Source of the DNA: Peptococcaceae bacterium
GTDB taxonomy: Bacteria; Bacillota; Desulfotomaculia; Desulfotomaculales; Desulfocucumaceae
Assembly (NCBI GenBank): GCA_013336365.1
Contig: JAAXTT010000073.1
Coordinates: forward strand, 1-7,378
Direction of reading: 5' to 3'
DNA length: 7,378 nucleotides
The notes beneath the pieces were generated by a model. It did not search any database and had not been told where the DNA came from. It saw only the letters and a program-made list of their open reading frames with translations. This document shows positions 6,366 to 7,378 of this stretch, piece by piece. The translations under genes and the position numbers were made by a program. Within the stretch, counting starts at the first letter, position 1; each line of letters opens with the position of its first letter.

Positions 6366-6531
6366 CCTGATTGGGGTTTGGCTGGTTTTTATAAATCAGC
6401 CAGGTATTTTCTATTCTCAGTGCCTTGATTTTGCCTTCCTCACATAGCTTTTCCACATATTCAGTCTTCAGATTCCAAGCCTCAGCAGCTTCGGCTATTC
6501 CCATTGCTTTTAAAGACGGAAAACCGGACAT
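6361..6531 (-). CDS. Small helix-turn-helix (excisionase/MerR-like) DNA-binding protein, 56 aa
   Basis: The ATG at 6531 opens a 56-codon frame ending in TAG (6361-6363). The protein reads as a minimal winged HTH of the excisionase/MerR type. There is a first helix with IAEAAEAWN (12-20), a recognition-helix region LKTEYVEKLCEEG (21-33), and a wing KIKALRIENTWLIY (34-47) ending in the W-x-I strand typical of HTH_17-like proteins. A full transcription unit supports it: a near-consensus promoter (6564-6592), AAGGTGG (6541-6547) nine nt before the ATG, and a strong terminator overlapping the stop. Such proteins bind DNA and serve as regulators or recombination directionality factors. No integrase or phage gene is present here, so a regulator is more likely. 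The target is unknown; its own promoter and the nearby tadA promoter are candidates by position only. Confidence 0.8.
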   Translation of the reverse strand: MSGFPSLKAMGIAEAAEAWNLKTEYVEKLCEEGKIKALRIENTWLIYKNQPNPNQE

Positions 6532-6563
6532 ATTCTATCACCACCTTAGTATCCTCTTATTTT

Positions 6564-6592
6564 ACTATAAAAAGCCGGTAAGAGATAGTCAA
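6564..6592 (-). promoter_or_regulatory. Promoter of the small HTH gene
   Basis: On the minus strand, TTGACT (-35, 6587-6592) and TATAGT (-10, 6564-6569) are spaced by 17 nt, each one mismatch from consensus. The predicted start near 6557 lies about 25 nt before the ATG. The -35 is part of the small palindrome GTCAAGTTGAC (6588-6598). Confidence 0.75.
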
Positions 6593-6625
6593 GTTGACAT
6601 ATTTGTTCGGCCTGAAACTAAGTAA

Positions 6626-6648
6626 CCGGGAAGCTTGTTGATTCCCGG
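6626..6648. repeat. Inverted repeat upstream of the tadA promoter
   Basis: CCGGGAA (6626-6632) and TTCCCGG (6642-6648) are exact inverses separated by 9 nt. The repeat lies between the divergent HTH and tadA promoters and ends 5 nt before the tadA -35 element. It could be a protein-binding site or a weak terminator. No good U-tract follows on either strand. Confidence 0.5.
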
Positions 6649-6653
6649 GATTC

Positions 6654-6682
6654 TTGACAGACAAGGGATTTTGACTTAGAAT
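6654..6682 (+). promoter_or_regulatory. Promoter of tadA and tRNA-Ser
   Basis: TTGACA (-35, 6654-6659, consensus) and TAGAAT (-10, 6677-6682, one mismatch) have a 17-nt spacer. Transcription should start near 6689. The -10 overlaps the 10-bp palindrome TAGAATTCTA (6677-6686). No terminator lies between this promoter and the tRNA. Confidence 0.75.
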
Positions 6683-6736
6683 TCTAGATGCAGATTTGGG
6701 TTTTTTCACCGGATATCAGGGGGGAGTCCTTTGTTA

Positions 6737-7207
6737 ATGGACCAGGAGTATTATATGAAGGAAGCCCTGTTGGAGGCTGAAAAGGCAAAGGCCCTTGAGG
6801 AAGTGCCTATTGGTGCAGTGGTAGTTTTGGCCGGAGAAATTATTGGCCGAGGTCATAATTTAAGAGAAATATTAAAGGACAGCACCGCTCATGCGGAAAT
6901 CGTGGCCATGAGAGAGGCAGCAGCCAAAATCGGTGATTGGCGATTATCCGAAGCAACCCTTTACAGCACAATTGAACCCTGTCCAATGTGCGCCGGCGCC
7001 TTAGTTCAATTCCGGATAAAAACCTTGGTTTACGGGGCAAGAGACCCTAAAGCCGGGGCAGTGGATTCTCTGGTGGATTTGGTTCGCGATCCCAGATTTA
7101 ATCACAGAGTAGAGGTCTTTTCCGGCATTTTAGAAGAAGAATGCGGAGCTATTGTAAGGGATTTTTTTCGCAGACTAAGGCAGGAAAAGAAAACCGGCTT
7201 AATATAA
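6737..7207 (+). CDS. tadA: tRNA-specific adenosine deaminase TadA
   Basis: This 156-residue cytoplasmic zinc deaminase has the cytidine/deoxycytidylate deaminase fold. The active-site motifs are intact: H52-A-E54 (zinc ligand and catalytic glutamate) and P81-C82-P-M-C85 (two zinc-ligand cysteines). GAVVV near 27-31 and YGARDPKAGAV at 99-109 are typical of TadA, and the protein has the family's normal length. TadA converts adenosine 34 to inosine in the anticodon of tRNA-Arg(ACG), allowing it to read CGU, CGC and CGA. A TTG at 6731 is in frame, but it lies only 4 nt after the GGGGAG ribosome binding site (6721-6726). The ATG at 6737 is 10 nt away and gives a usual N-terminus, so I prefer it. 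tRNA-Ser follows 12 nt after the stop, with no terminator between, so the two are probably co-transcribed. Confidence 0.95.
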   Translation: MDQEYYMKEALLEAEKAKALEEVPIGAVVVLAGEIIGRGHNLREILKDSTAHAEIVAMREAAAKIGDWRLSEATLYSTIEPCPMCAGALVQFRIKTLVYGARDPKAGAVDSLVDLVRDPRFNHRVEVFSGILEEECGAIVRDFFRRLRQEKKTGLI

Positions 7208-7219
7208 AGATTTTCATGT

Positions 7220-7310
7220 GGAGAGATGGCCGAGTTGGTCGAAGGCGCTCGACTCGAAATCGAGTAGGCATGAAAATGTCTCGTGGGTTCGAATCCCACT
7301 TTCTCCGCCA
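7220..7310 (+). tRNA. tRNA-Ser (anticodon CGA)
   Basis: A complete class II tRNA of 91 nt including an encoded CCA (7308-7310). The acceptor stem is GGAGAGA (7220-7226) with TTTCTCC (7300-7306), including one G-U pair, and the discriminator base is G7307. The anticodon arm is CTCGA/TCGAG (7248-7252 and 7260-7264) around loop CTCGAAA, giving anticodon CGA at 7255-7257, which reads UCG. A long variable arm (stem 7267-7271 with 7276-7280, GAAA loop) is the serine hallmark. The T arm is GTGGG-TTCGAAT-CCCAC (7283-7299). It begins 12 nt after tadA. Confidence 0.97.
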
Positions 7311-7350
7311 TAAATAAAGAGGGGCTTGTACAAGCCCCTCTTTATTTATG
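7309..7350 (+). terminator. Terminator after tRNA-Ser (42-nt perfect palindrome)
   Basis: The core TAAATAAAGAGGGGCTTG (7311-7328) is the exact inverse of 7331-7348 around a central TA. The symmetry extends two more pairs into the last two bases of the tRNA CCA end (7309-7310 with 7349-7350). The GC-rich inner stem (AGGGGCTTG) followed by CTTTATTTA fits an intrinsic terminator. Because the element is symmetrical, it should work on both strands. It ends the tadA/tRNA-Ser unit. Confidence 0.85.
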
Positions 7351-7378
7351 TTACGGATAGTTGAGGATAAGATAAGCA

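Noticed and set aside
6380..6401. Hairpin GGCTGGTTT / AAATCAGCC
   Set aside because: A 9-bp stem with one G-U pair, but inside the coding sequence of the small HTH gene with no U-tract after it; most likely chance.
6425..6625. 66-aa plus-strand frame
   Set aside because: It overlaps the better-supported minus-strand HTH gene, which has promoter, ribosome binding site and terminator. The plus frame has none of these.
7102..7311. Minus-strand 69-aa frame beginning MAEKVGFEPT
   Set aside because: It is the antisense of tRNA-Ser and the tadA 3' end. Such GFEPT-type peptides are a familiar false annotation from reverse-strand tRNA-Ser.
7351..7378. Start of a further gene at the right edge
   Set aside because: Only 28 nt remain after the terminator, with no start codon, ribosome binding site or RNA motif that I can support.

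Overview
The window looks like an ordinary chromosomal segment of a low-to-mid GC Gram-positive bacterium, most likely a member of the Clostridia. Support comes from strong AGGAGG-type ribosome binding sites, a feoA-feoB cluster followed by a tiny Cys-rich FeoB-associated membrane protein (a Firmicutes arrangement), a VanY-type wall peptidase, and tadA directly followed by a CCA-encoding tRNA-Ser. The genus cannot be fixed from the sequence. I see no transposase, integrase, CRISPR array or phage gene.

Layout. (1) 1-3055, plus strand: the 3' part of a hybrid sensor kinase gene (receiver + HPt) overlaps by 23 nt a gene for a receiver/HD-GYP c-di-GMP phosphodiesterase, followed 21 nt later by a secreted or anchored M15B D,D-carboxypeptidase with two 34-residue N-terminal repeats. 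The first two proteins look like phosphorelay partners, and the peptidase is likely in the same transcript. (2) 3055-5619, minus strand: an iron-uptake operon, feoA-feoB-(49-aa Cys-rich membrane protein). It has a near-consensus promoter overlapped by an almost perfect Fur box, and a second, weaker Fur-like palindrome in the feoA-feoB gap. It converges on the peptidase gene, with a hairpin between them. (3) 5666-6335, plus strand: a stand-alone DEDDh 3'-5' exonuclease (DnaQ-like), divergent from feo. (4) 6326-6592, minus strand: a complete small transcription unit with promoter, RBS, a 56-aa helix-turn-helix protein and a strong terminator. It is convergent with the exonuclease gene. (5) 6654-7350, plus strand: promoter, tadA (tRNA adenosine deaminase), tRNA-Ser(CGA) 12 nt downstream, and a 42-nt perfectly palindromic terminator.

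The two small genes (3099-3248 and 6361-6531, both minus) are short enough to be missed by length-filtered gene calling. No clearly new multi-gene system is visible. The leads most worth a second look are the intra-operon Fur-like palindrome, the repeat domain of the peptidase, and the small HTH gene beside palindromes in the tadA control region.
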